Positions 1 to 9,047 of a stretch of DNA of 64,000 nucleotides are shown one piece after another; the first letter of the stretch is position 1; the number at the start of each line of letters is the position of its first letter. Position numbers and translations under genes: made by a program. This stretch comes from Mariniblastus fucicola. GTDB lineage: Bacteria; Planctomycetota; Planctomycetia; Pirellulales; Pirellulaceae. The notes beneath the pieces are model-generated. The model was not told the origin of the DNA. It ran no database searches and worked only from the letters and a program-made list of their open reading frames with translations. The stretch lies in the NCBI RefSeq assembly GCF_008087665.1, contig NZ_CP042912.1, forward strand, positions 1,922,001 to 1,986,000. The letters run 5' to 3'.

Positions 1-602
1 CGTGGTACACCATCGACCGCGGTCAAACGTGGACTCGTATCAAAGGCGGTCTGCCAACCGTAGCCGTGCATGAGTTCGCCATTCACGACAAGCGTCAGGA
101 AGTCGTTGCTGCAACTCATGGTCGAAGCCTGTGGATTGCGGATATTTCAGTGCTACGCCAGATGACCAAAGAGACGTTGACCAAGGATGTGCACCTGTTT
201 CAACCGCGTGATGCTATTTCGTGGAGCCGCCAGCCTGCACGCGGAAACAGCGGCACCCGTCGCTTTGTTGGGACCAACCCGTCAAGCGGAACCATTGTCG
301 CCTACTCTCTTGGTAAATCGGCTCGCATCGTTCGATTGACATTGCACGACCTTAAAGGCGACGTTGTTAAAACGTTCGAAACGTCGGGCCGAAAAGGTTA
401 CCACCAAATAAACTGGGACCTTTCTCGCGATCAAGCGGGCGGACAAAGACGTTTCGCAGGATCCGTTCGACCGGGTAAATACTTGTTGACGCTGAGTGTT
501 GACGGTGAGAAAGAACAGAAAGTCGTCAATGTCGTTGGGGACCCGACGCGAGCCAACCAGTCGGCGAGTGCAGAATTCGAAGACGAGTTGTTTGGCTATT
601 AG
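1..602 (+). CDS. C-terminal part of a secreted BNR/YVTN-type beta-propeller protein (5' truncated by window)
   Basis: The reading frame is open from base 3 to the TAG at 600-602, so the gene begins before the window. The visible start contains a BNR/Asp-box-like turn (DRGQTWTRI), then a segment with the HGRSLWI motif that commonly closes VPS10/sortilin-like propellers. A C-terminal beta-sandwich follows (about residues 90-180 of the visible part), resembling the FlgD-like/Ig-like tail of such proteins. Family knowledge suggests an exported propeller with sialidase/xyloglucanase-like folds and usually unknown substrate. No catalytic residue can be assigned here. A small hairpin follows the stop codon. 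Confidence 0.55.
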   Translation, partial: WYTIDRGQTWTRIKGGLPTVAVHEFAIHDKRQEVVAATHGRSLWIADISVLRQMTKETLTKDVHLFQPRDAISWSRQPARGNSGTRRFVGTNPSSGTIVAYSLGKSARIVRLTLHDLKGDVVKTFETSGRKGYHQINWDLSRDQAGGQRRFAGSVRPGKYLLTLSVDGEKEQKVVNVVGDPTRANQSASAEFEDELFGY

Positions 603-625
603 ATTCGGAAACAGTTTACTTTGGG

Positions 626-645
626 GCACCCAATGACGTGGGTGC
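626..645 (+). terminator. Hairpin after the beta-propeller gene
   Basis: A 7-bp perfect stem (GCACCCA at 626-632, TGGGTGC at 639-645) with a 6-nt loop lies 24 nt after the stop codon at 602. There is no T-run, so intrinsic termination is uncertain. It may only stabilise the 3' end of the transcript. Confidence 0.35.
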
Positions 646-749
646 TCTGAGTTCACTCCCGTTTCGATCATGACATGTTACGATTGTGGCCGCGCGAACC
701 GATCGTGCATGTCTGAAGACGTCGTCCACTCAACCGCGACCGGGTAAAC

Positions 750-1646
750 GTGCTTAGCTGGTATTCTCTGACCCTGATCGCAGCGGTGTTTCTGGGGCTA
801 TATGGCATTGCCAAGAAGCATGCGGTCGACGAAAACGCAGTCGCACCGGTTTTGCTGGCGAACGTCAGCACCGCGGCGTTGATATGGAGTATTCCCGTAG
901 CGTGGGAAGTTCTTTCTGGCGAAAGTGACGTCGGTTTCGGACTTTGTCAGCTGGGAGCGATCGAGCATCTTCAGCTGTTTTTGAAGTCCGCGATGGTGGG
1001 CACGTCCTGGATGTTCGCATTCGTTGCGTTGAAGAATTTGCCGATTTCGATCGCGACACCGATTCGAGCCACCAGTCCGCTGTGGACGATCCTGTTGGCG
1101 GTTAGTTTCGCCAATGAACGACCGATGGTGGCGCAGTGGGTTGGAATGGCGTTGATCATGGTTTCGTTTTACGCGTTTTCGAAAGTCGGGCGGAGAGAAG
1201 GCATTCACTTTCGGCACAACCGGGCAGTTTGGCTGATGGTGGCAGCGACGTTAGTCAGTTCATTTTGCGGTTTGTACGACAAGTTTCTGTTGCAAACCGT
1301 CGGGATCAAGCCAGCGGTCGTGCAAGCCTGGTTCTCGATCTATTTGGTTCCGGTCATGATTCCAATGAGCCTCGTTTGGTGGTTTCGCGATCGACAGAAG
1401 ACTCCTTTTAAGTGGCGTTGGTCGATCCCGATGATCGCGATCTTGCTGCTGATCGCGGACTACGTTTACTTCGTCGCTGTTTCAGATCCGGAGGCTTTGA
1501 TCTCGGTGATCTCGCCGCTGCGTCGTTGCTCCATCGTGATTCCTTTCCTGTTTGGGATTTTGGCGCTCAAGGAACAGAACTGGCGGGCAAAATCGGTCTG
1601 TATTGCGATTCTAATTGTGGGTGCGTTTTTGATTAGTGTTGCCTGA
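750..1646 (+). CDS. EamA/DMT-superfamily membrane transporter
   Basis: A 298-residue, strongly hydrophobic protein with about ten predicted membrane helices arranged as two EamA halves (about residues 1-140 and 155-298). It opens directly with a membrane helix (SLTLIAAVFLGLYGIAK). The second half ends with GAFLISV, a typical last helix. The start is the GTG at 750, since no ATG lies just upstream in frame. EamA proteins are inner-membrane drug/metabolite exporters or importers, and the substrate cannot be deduced. It is convergent with the acyltransferase gene; an imperfect inverted repeat lies between them. Confidence 0.85.
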   Translation: MLSWYSLTLIAAVFLGLYGIAKKHAVDENAVAPVLLANVSTAALIWSIPVAWEVLSGESDVGFGLCQLGAIEHLQLFLKSAMVGTSWMFAFVALKNLPISIATPIRATSPLWTILLAVSFANERPMVAQWVGMALIMVSFYAFSKVGRREGIHFRHNRAVWLMVAATLVSSFCGLYDKFLLQTVGIKPAVVQAWFSIYLVPVMIPMSLVWWFRDRQKTPFKWRWSIPMIAILLLIADYVYFVAVSDPEALISVISPLRRCSIVIPFLFGILALKEQNWRAKSVCIAILIVGAFLISVA

Positions 1647-1648
1647 GT

Positions 1649-1700
1649 GGGAGGAGTACCGAATCAGAAACCTGACTTCCGTGGTTCGGTTCTCACTCCC
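1649..1700. terminator. Imperfect inverted repeat between convergent genes
   Basis: GGGAG...CCGAA (from 1649) is matched by TTCGG...CTCCC (to 1700), forming an imperfect stem of about 14 bp. It lies between the 3' ends of the EamA gene and the minus-strand acyltransferase gene. The position suits a shared bidirectional terminator, but there is no clear T-run. Confidence 0.3.
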
Positions 1701-1728
1701 GCGCCTTGCAGTCTCACAACAGCAACAA

Positions 1729-3417
1729 CTAACTCCCAACGCTTACCGCCTTCCGCTTCTTGGGGCCATTGAGCATCGTGCCAATTATCGTGTAGCGAAT
1801 CAGGTACTCATACGTCAAAAGCAAGAACGCCGACACCACAACAATGATGCCTACCAGCTTCAATACCGCTGGAATTGGCCAGTCCTTGACCAGCCATTGA
1901 GCCAGAATCACCAGCGGCAAATGGGCGAGGTACAGCCAGTACGATGAATCGGAAACGTATCGCATCGCTTTGCTCTCGCCAGAAAACAGATCTCGAAACA
2001 TGCCGATCGAACCGAACACCATTAGCCAGACGAACAACGCTTGCAGCAGGTTGCCCAACATCGGCTTCATCGATCCGCCAAACTTTTCCGGAAGGAAACC
2101 GAACGTTCCCATGACCAGATCAAGCCCGACAGGGAACACGATGAACAGAGCGACGGGCAAGCCAATGAACCACCACCGCCCCAGCTTTCCACTGGTGTCG
2201 TCCAGATCCCAATACACGACACCGAAGAAAAAGAAGATCGCGTAGTAGGCCAGAACACTCGGAATCGGCAGCAGGCCAATCGATCCGTCCGGCCCGAATG
2301 TGCCCGGTTGCATGAAGTATTGCGGCAGCATCGTCAACGGCACCAACCACAACAGGCTCAACGGCGAGCAGAAAATCCATTTGGGGATTCGTTTGAAGTT
2401 CACAAAATTTGCGATTGAAGCGTAGGCAACAAAAGCGATCACCAGCCAGCACAGAAACGCCAGGAACCAAAGATGCATGTACACGGGCAACAGAAAGAAC
2501 AGTCCGTAGAGCGCGTCGAGTCCCGCAGCAGCCGATGCCTCGGTGTTGTCCAGGCCGAGCATTTCCGCGATCTCGGCACGACCTGCATTGAGCTCATCTT
2601 CCTCAACCGATTCGCCGTACATCGTTGCGATGTAGCTGGTCGTACCAAAGTCGACGGTCAGATTGTCTTTCGGCGATCGTCCGCTCGCGTCCTTTGCCTC
2701 CACGTCGGCACCAGCGTCGATTAGCAATTTGGCTTCCTCAGCATTCCCCATGAACGCGGCGGTGTGCAGCGCGGTTCCGCCATCGCCATTGCGCTGATTC
2801 ACGTCGGCTCCTTGATCCAACAGCATTTCGACGATCTCGGGTTGGCCACCAAAGGTCGCGACAGTCAACATCGTCGAGCCGGAGGCTGGATGTAGCGCGT
2901 CGATTGCGATCTTGTTTGCGCTGATTGCTTCTCGGAGCGTTTCTGTGTCGCCCGCGGCGATGGCGTCAAAGTACTCCGTGCCGGCATCGACCGACGGCCT
3001 CTGTGAAACAAAGATGTTGACAGCCCACATGGCTGGCACGATTGTCAGGCAACCCAGGAACAGGGGTAGCACGATTCGTTTCAATCGCTGTCGGATCAGT
3101 CCACCGAGTCCTCGTTTCCGCCACAACATGGCAGTGAAGAAACCACTCACGAGAAAGAACAGCGGCATGCGAAATCCATGGATGGCCGCAAACATCAATT
3201 CGTACAGGTTGCTTTGCTGCGAGTCACCAACGGGCCACGGAATCGAGGTGAAAGACATGGCCGCGTGCAGCACGATCCCCAACAACATTGCGATCGCACG
3301 TAGCGAATCGAGGTCGTGACGGCGGGCAATCGTGACCTTGCTTGCGACCGCTGTTTCGGTCGACGCGTCTGCGGCATACGCGGCCGACGGCGTTGAAATT
3401 TCTATCGATGTAGCCAT
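1729..3417 (-). CDS. Acyltransferase-3 family membrane protein with an internal ankyrin-repeat domain
   Basis: A 562-residue protein. Residues 33-140 carry the acyltransferase-3 (OpgC/OafA-like) start: the family RxxxLDSLRAIA motif, a conserved His in LHAAM and three predicted helices. Residues about 145-290 are hydrophilic and contain ankyrin repeats (ADVNQRNGDGGTALHTAAF and ADVEAKDASGRSP are classic). Residues 300-550 return to seven or so membrane helices ending with the WLYLAHLPLVI motif. The family moves acyl groups onto sugars or glycans at the membrane. The ankyrin block sits after three helices; if the N-terminus is cytoplasmic it would lie outside. Start ATG at 3417, followed by a low-complexity tail before the first helix. 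Confidence 0.85.
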   Translation of the reverse strand: MATSIEISTPSAAYAADASTETAVASKVTIARRHDLDSLRAIAMLLGIVLHAAMSFTSIPWPVGDSQQSNLYELMFAAIHGFRMPLFFLVSGFFTAMLWRKRGLGGLIRQRLKRIVLPLFLGCLTIVPAMWAVNIFVSQRPSVDAGTEYFDAIAAGDTETLREAISANKIAIDALHPASGSTMLTVATFGGQPEIVEMLLDQGADVNQRNGDGGTALHTAAFMGNAEEAKLLIDAGADVEAKDASGRSPKDNLTVDFGTTSYIATMYGESVEEDELNAGRAEIAEMLGLDNTEASAAAGLDALYGLFFLLPVYMHLWFLAFLCWLVIAFVAYASIANFVNFKRIPKWIFCSPLSLLWLVPLTMLPQYFMQPGTFGPDGSIGLLPIPSVLAYYAIFFFFGVVYWDLDDTSGKLGRWWFIGLPVALFIVFPVGLDLVMGTFGFLPEKFGGSMKPMLGNLLQALFVWLMVFGSIGMFRDLFSGESKAMRYVSDSSYWLYLAHLPLVILAQWLVKDWPIPAVLKLVGIIVVVSAFLLLTYEYLIRYTIIGTMLNGPKKRKAVSVGS

Positions 3418-3578
3418 AGCGTTTCCTCGAAAGTATAGTTGGTGAAGAGTTGAAGTTGTGTTTGTGTCGTTGCGGATTTTCCCCGCAGTGAAGTGGCTGA
3501 AACTTCCAGCCGCAGTGGTCGCAATAGAGAAATGAAAGATCGGACGGGAACTGGTGATCCCGGCCGCGGCGAACCAGG

Positions 3579-5378
3579 CTACTCGATGCGGGCTCGTTCG
3601 ATCTCATCCAGCGTCATGTAGGCCCGAGCAAGACTTTCGCCCGTGAACTGTTTTTGCCATGCCTTGGCCGTCCCCTTGTTCGACTTGAGAACTCGCAAGT
3701 ACAGCCAGAAGGAAATTGCCAGGCCGGGAATTCCGATCGCCAATGAAACCCACAGGCAGTACGGATTGAGCACCGGATTGAGCACCGGATCGAAACCAAT
3801 CGCAACCGTCGCCGGGATCCACATTAGCCACCACGGAAACCCGATCACCGGTCCGGTCATCAGATAAGCTTTGCGAACGACGTTCAGACTTTCGCGAACC
3901 TCCGTGACGGGTTTGGAAAAGTCCATCCGACCGATGCGAGTCAAAACATGGGCGGCCGCGCCGATCACAATGACTCCGTAGACGTGCAAGATCACGCCGC
4001 TGATGACTCGATGCGGCACGCTTGTATTCCGAGCCCAGCATTGAGCCCCGAGCAGGATCAACGCTACGCCAATCATGATTTGGATGGCTTGTCCCCGACG
4101 AAGCGGACCAAGCGACGAACGAACTCGATCCATCAACTCGCGGCGCGACAGCAGCAAACGAGCTGCCGTTTCCTGTTGCCCAAGACTGAGCGATGGGACC
4201 GGCATGCCGGCTTTTTCGCGCATCTCTTCCCGCGAACTGTGAACCATCGTCGGAGAATAGGAATCGTCAGGACTGGACGCGATCGAATCGAGATCCGTTT
4301 TGATTTGGCTTGCCGTTTGATATCGCCGTCTCGGTTCTTTCTCCAGCGTCCGCAACACGACCTCATCCAGCCGAACGTCAATTTGAACTTTCTGCGACGG
4401 CGCTTCAAATCTTCCAATCGGAAGTTCGCCCGTCAGCATCTCGTAGAACACGACGCCCAGCGAATAGATGTCCGCGCGGTGATCGACGCCGTGCGAGCCT
4501 TCCAGTTGCTCGGGCGCCATGTAGCGTGGCGTGCCAAGAACCTGATTGGCCTGAGTCAGTGCCGTTTGTGCCAGCGCGTTGGGCTCGTTGCCGATGATTC
4601 GTGACAAACCAAAGTCAGCGATTTTCACTGATCCGTCTTTGGCCATCAAAATATTTTCTGGCTTGATGTCGCGATGCACGACTGCCTGATCGTGAGCGTA
4701 TTGCAACGCGTCGCAAAGATGCGGCACGATCGTCAACGCGTGTTCTGGCGCCAGCTGTCCGGCACGGACAACATCACGAAGCGTCGATCCATCGACGTAC
4801 TCCATCAGGAAGTAGTAGATGTCGTCGACGTTTCCAAACTCAAAAACCGAAACGATGTTGGGATGATTCAGTTTGGCCAGAGTACGGGCTTCGCGAGTGA
4901 ATCGCAGCGCGAACTTCACATCGTGCCCAAACTCTTCGGGCAGAATCTTGAGCGCGACCATTCGATCGAGCCCTTTCTGGCGAGCCTTGTAAACGGCTCC
5001 CATTCCGCCGGCGCCGAGCAGTTCGATGATCTCCAGCGTCGGAAATCGTTCGCCGATTTGTTCGATGCTGGGAGGCACAAAACCTCGCGATGGAGGCGGC
5101 TGGATTCCCAGCGCGTCGCGGATCGCAGTGGCGTCTTCCGGGAATCGTTCTGCATAGTCGGCAACGTCCGGAGTTTCTCCCTTGCGGCGACGGTAGTCGA
5201 TTTCCAAAACCAGCAGCTCGGACAGCAGCAAATTTCGCTCGTCGGGGTCCAAGTCGCCCGAGACCACAGACTCGATCGTTAGCGGCTGACCGGATTGCCA
5301 GCTGCGCTCAAATGCGGCGCAACGATCGTCAATTCGTTCCAGGGCCGAGATCGGTAGTTTTTTTCGGTGAATCGTCAT
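3579..5378 (-). CDS. Membrane Ser/Thr protein kinase (planctomycete type)
   Basis: A 599-residue protein with a planctomycete-type N-terminal helical region (1-90). The Hanks kinase domain follows (about 116-370): glycine loop LGAGGMGAVYK at 121-131, catalytic lysine about 144 (VALKIL), HRDIKPEN at 235-242, DFG at 255-257 and GTPRYMAPEQ. About four membrane helices lie between 425 and 575. All catalytic motifs are intact, so it should be active. Its start overlaps the end of the upstream ECF sigma gene by 50 bp, implying one transcript and a shared pathway. The C-terminal membrane part lacks a recognisable ligand-binding domain. Confidence 0.93.
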   Translation of the reverse strand: MTIHRKKLPISALERIDDRCAAFERSWQSGQPLTIESVVSGDLDPDERNLLLSELLVLEIDYRRRKGETPDVADYAERFPEDATAIRDALGIQPPPSRGFVPPSIEQIGERFPTLEIIELLGAGGMGAVYKARQKGLDRMVALKILPEEFGHDVKFALRFTREARTLAKLNHPNIVSVFEFGNVDDIYYFLMEYVDGSTLRDVVRAGQLAPEHALTIVPHLCDALQYAHDQAVVHRDIKPENILMAKDGSVKIADFGLSRIIGNEPNALAQTALTQANQVLGTPRYMAPEQLEGSHGVDHRADIYSLGVVFYEMLTGELPIGRFEAPSQKVQIDVRLDEVVLRTLEKEPRRRYQTASQIKTDLDSIASSPDDSYSPTMVHSSREEMREKAGMPVPSLSLGQQETAARLLLSRRELMDRVRSSLGPLRRGQAIQIMIGVALILLGAQCWARNTSVPHRVISGVILHVYGVIVIGAAAHVLTRIGRMDFSKPVTEVRESLNVVRKAYLMTGPVIGFPWWLMWIPATVAIGFDPVLNPVLNPYCLWVSLAIGIPGLAISFWLYLRVLKSNKGTAKAWQKQFTGESLARAYMTLDEIERARIE

Positions 5379-5976
5379 GGTCTGAGATCACTTCCTGCTG
5401 TAATTTTTCACGAATCAGGTGCAAACGACGCTCGATCGTTCGCTCTGAGCACTCGAAACGGTCAGCTATTTCCGCGTTCGAATACCCCTCTAACTTGGCA
5501 CCCGCCAATTCTTGCAGCTGCCCGACACCCAAATGCGAAAAAAGTTCTTCCACGGACTCCTGCATCATTAAAACCATGTCCGGAGTGGGCTCATTGCCGA
5601 TCGCTTCGACAATAATCGAGTCGCCGGAATCGCCATCCAGCGAGTGAATGGCCAATTCTCCGCCACGCCGTTGCCTTGTGTCGCGGCGTCGTTTGTCGAT
5701 GACTTTGCGAGTCGCCATCGTCAGCAAAAGTCGCCAAAGATCGTCTCGATCGGCAAGATCCGGAAATCGGCCTTTTTCCGCAGCGGCGTAGAAGCTGTCG
5801 AAAACGCTCAGCACGATGTCTTCTTCGTCCGAGATCGCCCGGTTCTGACCGTACAGCCGTTGCCGCACCGAACCGACCAGCCGATCGAAATAGTGCCGCC
5901 AAATTCGGTTCGCCGCCGAAGAGTCACCGTCTTTTACGAGATTGATCCAGTGGCTGACGTTTTGGGAATCTGACAT
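5329..5976 (-). CDS. ECF-type RNA polymerase sigma factor (planctomycete ECF_sigma family)
   Basis: A 215-residue protein with sigma region 2 (about 20-95: RIWRHYFDRLV, DEEDIVLSVFDSFY) and region 4 (about 145-200). The region-4 helix-turn-helix reads EGYSNAEIADRFECSERTIERRL. It lacks the extra domains of large sigma factors and resembles the PF07638-type ECF factors common in planctomycetes. No anti-sigma gene is adjacent. Instead a Ser/Thr kinase gene overlaps its 3' end. In related ECF-kinase pairs the sigma factor is thought to be controlled by phosphorylation. Applying that here is inference. Confidence 0.9.
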   Translation of the reverse strand: MSDSQNVSHWINLVKDGDSSAANRIWRHYFDRLVGSVRQRLYGQNRAISDEEDIVLSVFDSFYAAAEKGRFPDLADRDDLWRLLLTMATRKVIDKRRRDTRQRRGGELAIHSLDGDSGDSIIVEAIGNEPTPDMVLMMQESVEELFSHLGVGQLQELAGAKLEGYSNAEIADRFECSERTIERRLHLIREKLQQEVISDHDDSPKKTTDLGPGTN

Positions 5977-6193
5977 GGAAGTCGTTCGTTGCGAGTCCGC
6001 AAATCTTGCGAACCTGTTGGTCAGAAAAGTGATGTGCGACGCGGTCTGTAGCAGGATCCGTCACTGCACAATTTCGCCCACGAGAGCAGGTTGCTCAGGC
6101 GTACTTCATGTCATGTGCTACGGCGAAATTGCGGCGACCGCAGCGTACCAAGTTAGCAGATCTACAACCGGCGAACAGCATTCCGGACGAAAG

Positions 6194-8311
6194 TTAATTT
6201 TCCGTGCGTCGTCGCGTTAGCAGGTAGCTGATTCCGCGTTCGTTGGGAACAAACCAAAGGCTTGCACCGAAGATCTCGGAGTCCTGTTCATCGATAAAGT
6301 CAGATTCGGTTCGCAGAGCCTCGAGCGTCGGCGAAAAATGAGCAGACAATTCCGAAACGGTTTGGGCTTGCCGGTTTTCGACAATTTGAGCGCCTTGGGA
6401 TTGCAGCAGAACCAGCCCGGACGTCGTGCAAGCCACCATGATTTCGGCCGCCGATGAATTGCGGCCAAGCTGCTCTCGCAACAGCTGATTGATGTCGCAC
6501 TCGATCAGCACGCAACCGAAAACGTCCTCTTTGAGTTCGTCGTAAATCGGGACGCCGGCAAGCAAACTGAGATCCAGGTGGCATTGCTCGTCGCCTTCGG
6601 TGTAAGCCTCATTGACGATCGATGTGTAAACCTCATCCGGTTTCTGGTCGACGACGCACTGGATAAATTCGCTAACCGTTCCCGAACTCAGATGGCTCCG
6701 TGGGACAACGCGAATCGTGGACGCATCGTGGCTGTGACGTTCGACGCGGACCAATTCCTGAAATTGTCCATCGGTGACTTGAGTGTACGCGAAACTTCGA
6801 AAGTAAGGCGTGGCTTTGAGCAGTCCCTGAAAAATTGTTGACAGGCGTTCACGCCAGACGCGAATTTCTTCATCGGATTTGAGATTTATCAGTTGCTGGA
6901 TCGGCGGCATCCCGGCCACGAAACGAATGTTGCGTTCCATGTCGCGAGCCGTTGCCTGCATGTCCGCGCGAAGCTCACGTCCTTCCATACGCAGCGTATC
7001 GTAGGCAGCCTGTTTTCCGTTCTGTCCCGCCATCCAGCTTTCGACCGCCGATGCGAGTTCCTCTGCGGAGCGATAACGCATGTGCTGTTTCTTCGCCATC
7101 GCCTTGAGACAAATCTGCTCCAGCTCTCTCGGAACCGATTTGCCATAGTCGCACGCGGTGGGCGGATCCGAAGTCGCGATCACTTTCAATACTGCATTCA
7201 AGTCAGAATTGAAAATTGGTGACGTTCCCGCAACGCTTTTCTCGTGCGGTGCTTTGCCAGTCAGGATTGAAAACAAAATCGAACCCAGACCGTACACGTC
7301 AGTACGATGATCGATTTTGTCCAGCTCACCAGCGGCCTGTTCCGGCGACATGTAGAGCGGAGTCCCGACGGCTTCGCCTTCCATCGTTTGCAACAACGCC
7401 GATTCACTAAGGTTGGCTCCGGAAGTCAGTTTGGTCGCCAGTTCACCCTCTTCGAGAACTTTCGCCAACCCCCAGTCGATCACGATCACCTGTCCGAAGT
7501 TGTCCAACGCGACGTTATCCGGTTTCAAGTCGCGGTGCACGACTCCGCGTGAATGGGCATAGGCAATCGCCTGGCAGATGTCGAGAAAAACGGACAACAA
7601 TCGGTGCAGGCAAACCACACCCGTTTCGCCGGCCGCCAACAGGTCATGATGTTCCTCGATCGCATTGGACAACGTTCGTTTGCCCACAAAACGCATCGCG
7701 TAAAACGGTTCGCCCGATTGTCGATCCACCCCGTAAAGATACAACGGCACTACATTCGGGTGCTCAAGATGTCCGGTGATTTCAGCTTCGCGATGAAATC
7801 GTTGCCAAGCGTCGGGCGACTCGAGCGCTGACGATTTCAGCTCCTTGATCGCAATCGTACGGTTCAGCTTTTCATCTTGAGCCAACCACACATTTCCAAG
7901 GCCCCCTTGAGCCAATTGCCGGACAAGCCGGAAGCTTGATTGCACCTGCCGGATCTCCATGCCCTCCGAAAACGATGAACCGGAAGTCACCTGGGCCCTG
8001 GTTCCCGACGCCGGATCATTCTTCAGCAGACCCGCCTGGGAAAGGCTAAGCTTTTCCTCAACGGCGCCGCGAATCGAATCGCGTAGACGTTGTTTTGACG
8101 CCGCGGAAAGTCCGCCTGCCGCGTTGCCTGGTTGTGAATCCGAAACCGCTGAACCCATCACTGAGTTTTGAATCAGCGCCGACAGTTCCGCAAATTTCCG
8201 TGCCTCGACAGACTCGCGCAGATGGCTCTCGACATCGGCCGATTCGTCAGCGTTCAGGTTGCAACGCAGCGATTGCGAAATCAGCTGGCTCAACTTTTCA
8301 TCATTTGACAT
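6194..8311 (-). CDS. Ser/Thr protein kinase with C-terminal Cache-like sensor region
   Basis: A 705-residue protein starting at the ATG at 8311, preceded by a strong Shine-Dalgarno (GAGGAGG about 8 nt upstream). A longer frame runs further 5' but overlaps the sigma gene. The kinase domain is central: GGLGNVWLA loop, IAIKEL lysine, HRDLKPDN and DWG in place of DFG, a common bacterial variant. After about residue 440 a helical linker leads to a 230-residue region resembling a Cache sensor fold (GVPIYDELKEDVFGCVLIE). No membrane helix is apparent, so the sensor would be cytoplasmic. The first 11 bases overlap the upstream ECF sigma gene. Confidence 0.9.
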   Translation of the reverse strand: MSNDEKLSQLISQSLRCNLNADESADVESHLRESVEARKFAELSALIQNSVMGSAVSDSQPGNAAGGLSAASKQRLRDSIRGAVEEKLSLSQAGLLKNDPASGTRAQVTSGSSFSEGMEIRQVQSSFRLVRQLAQGGLGNVWLAQDEKLNRTIAIKELKSSALESPDAWQRFHREAEITGHLEHPNVVPLYLYGVDRQSGEPFYAMRFVGKRTLSNAIEEHHDLLAAGETGVVCLHRLLSVFLDICQAIAYAHSRGVVHRDLKPDNVALDNFGQVIVIDWGLAKVLEEGELATKLTSGANLSESALLQTMEGEAVGTPLYMSPEQAAGELDKIDHRTDVYGLGSILFSILTGKAPHEKSVAGTSPIFNSDLNAVLKVIATSDPPTACDYGKSVPRELEQICLKAMAKKQHMRYRSAEELASAVESWMAGQNGKQAAYDTLRMEGRELRADMQATARDMERNIRFVAGMPPIQQLINLKSDEEIRVWRERLSTIFQGLLKATPYFRSFAYTQVTDGQFQELVRVERHSHDASTIRVVPRSHLSSGTVSEFIQCVVDQKPDEVYTSIVNEAYTEGDEQCHLDLSLLAGVPIYDELKEDVFGCVLIECDINQLLREQLGRNSSAAEIMVACTTSGLVLLQSQGAQIVENRQAQTVSELSAHFSPTLEALRTESDFIDEQDSEIFGASLWFVPNERGISYLLTRRRTEN

Positions 8312-8882
8312 GTTGTTTCGCCTCCTCACCCACGTGCCATTTTGCGCCGACGCACTTCGCCAGTCCGACACGGGCTCGATGCATTCTCACCCACATGTTT
8401 GCGGGTGTGATTTCGAGCTCGCGACAAATGTCGTCTGAGTCTAACTCTTCCATCACGCTGAGCACAAAAACGGCCGCTTGATTTTCGGGTAACGATTGCA
8501 TGCAGTCCTGAACCAGGGCTTGCAGTTCTTCCATCTCGATCTGTTGCCCGGGCGATGGCGACCAGTTGATAGCGCCGGATTTCCAGTTTCCGTTGGCGTC
8601 AAATAGTTGTTCCGAAGGATCATGTTCGTCTTCGTAAGACGTCGCTTTATTGTGCTTCATGCGGACGCGAATGTGGTCCACGATCTTTCGTTTTAGAATG
8701 CCCATCAGCCAACCTCGTTCAGAGCCTCGACCCGCGAACTGTTCCGAATAACGAACGCCCGCAAGAAAAGTTTCCTGCACGACTTCTTCGGCAGCGTTAG
8801 CATTGCGCAATCGCGATTTGGCGTAGCGAAACAGATAGTCGCCGTATTGGTCGACCCAGATATCCGGATTTACTTCAGCCAT
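8301..8882 (-). CDS. ECF-type RNA polymerase sigma factor (RpoE-like)
   Basis: A 193-residue protein with sigma-70 region 2 (about 8-75: YGDYLFRYAKSRLR, AEEVVQETFLAG) and region 4 (about 115-180, with the ELDSDDICRELEITPANMWV helix-turn-helix). It belongs to a different ECF group from the factor at 5329-5976. The downstream kinase gene overlaps its stop codon by 11 bp, indicating translational coupling. No anti-sigma gene is seen, so the kinase is the best candidate regulator. Confidence 0.92.
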   Translation of the reverse strand: MAEVNPDIWVDQYGDYLFRYAKSRLRNANAAEEVVQETFLAGVRYSEQFAGRGSERGWLMGILKRKIVDHIRVRMKHNKATSYEDEHDPSEQLFDANGNWKSGAINWSPSPGQQIEMEELQALVQDCMQSLPENQAAVFVLSVMEELDSDDICRELEITPANMWVRMHRARVGLAKCVGAKWHVGEEAKQHVK

Positions 8883-9047
8883 GTCTGCGAGTTTTGTGGA
8901 AGAGATGCGATAAAAAGGCGGGGATCGCGGTGGTCAAGAAACAAAATCTTAACACAACTGACTCGCGATCGCAGGCTGGCAAATTCCTCCAGTGTTTGAT
9001 GAGTCACCGTACGGGCGATCTCATGCAAACGCAGAATTCCGACTCAT

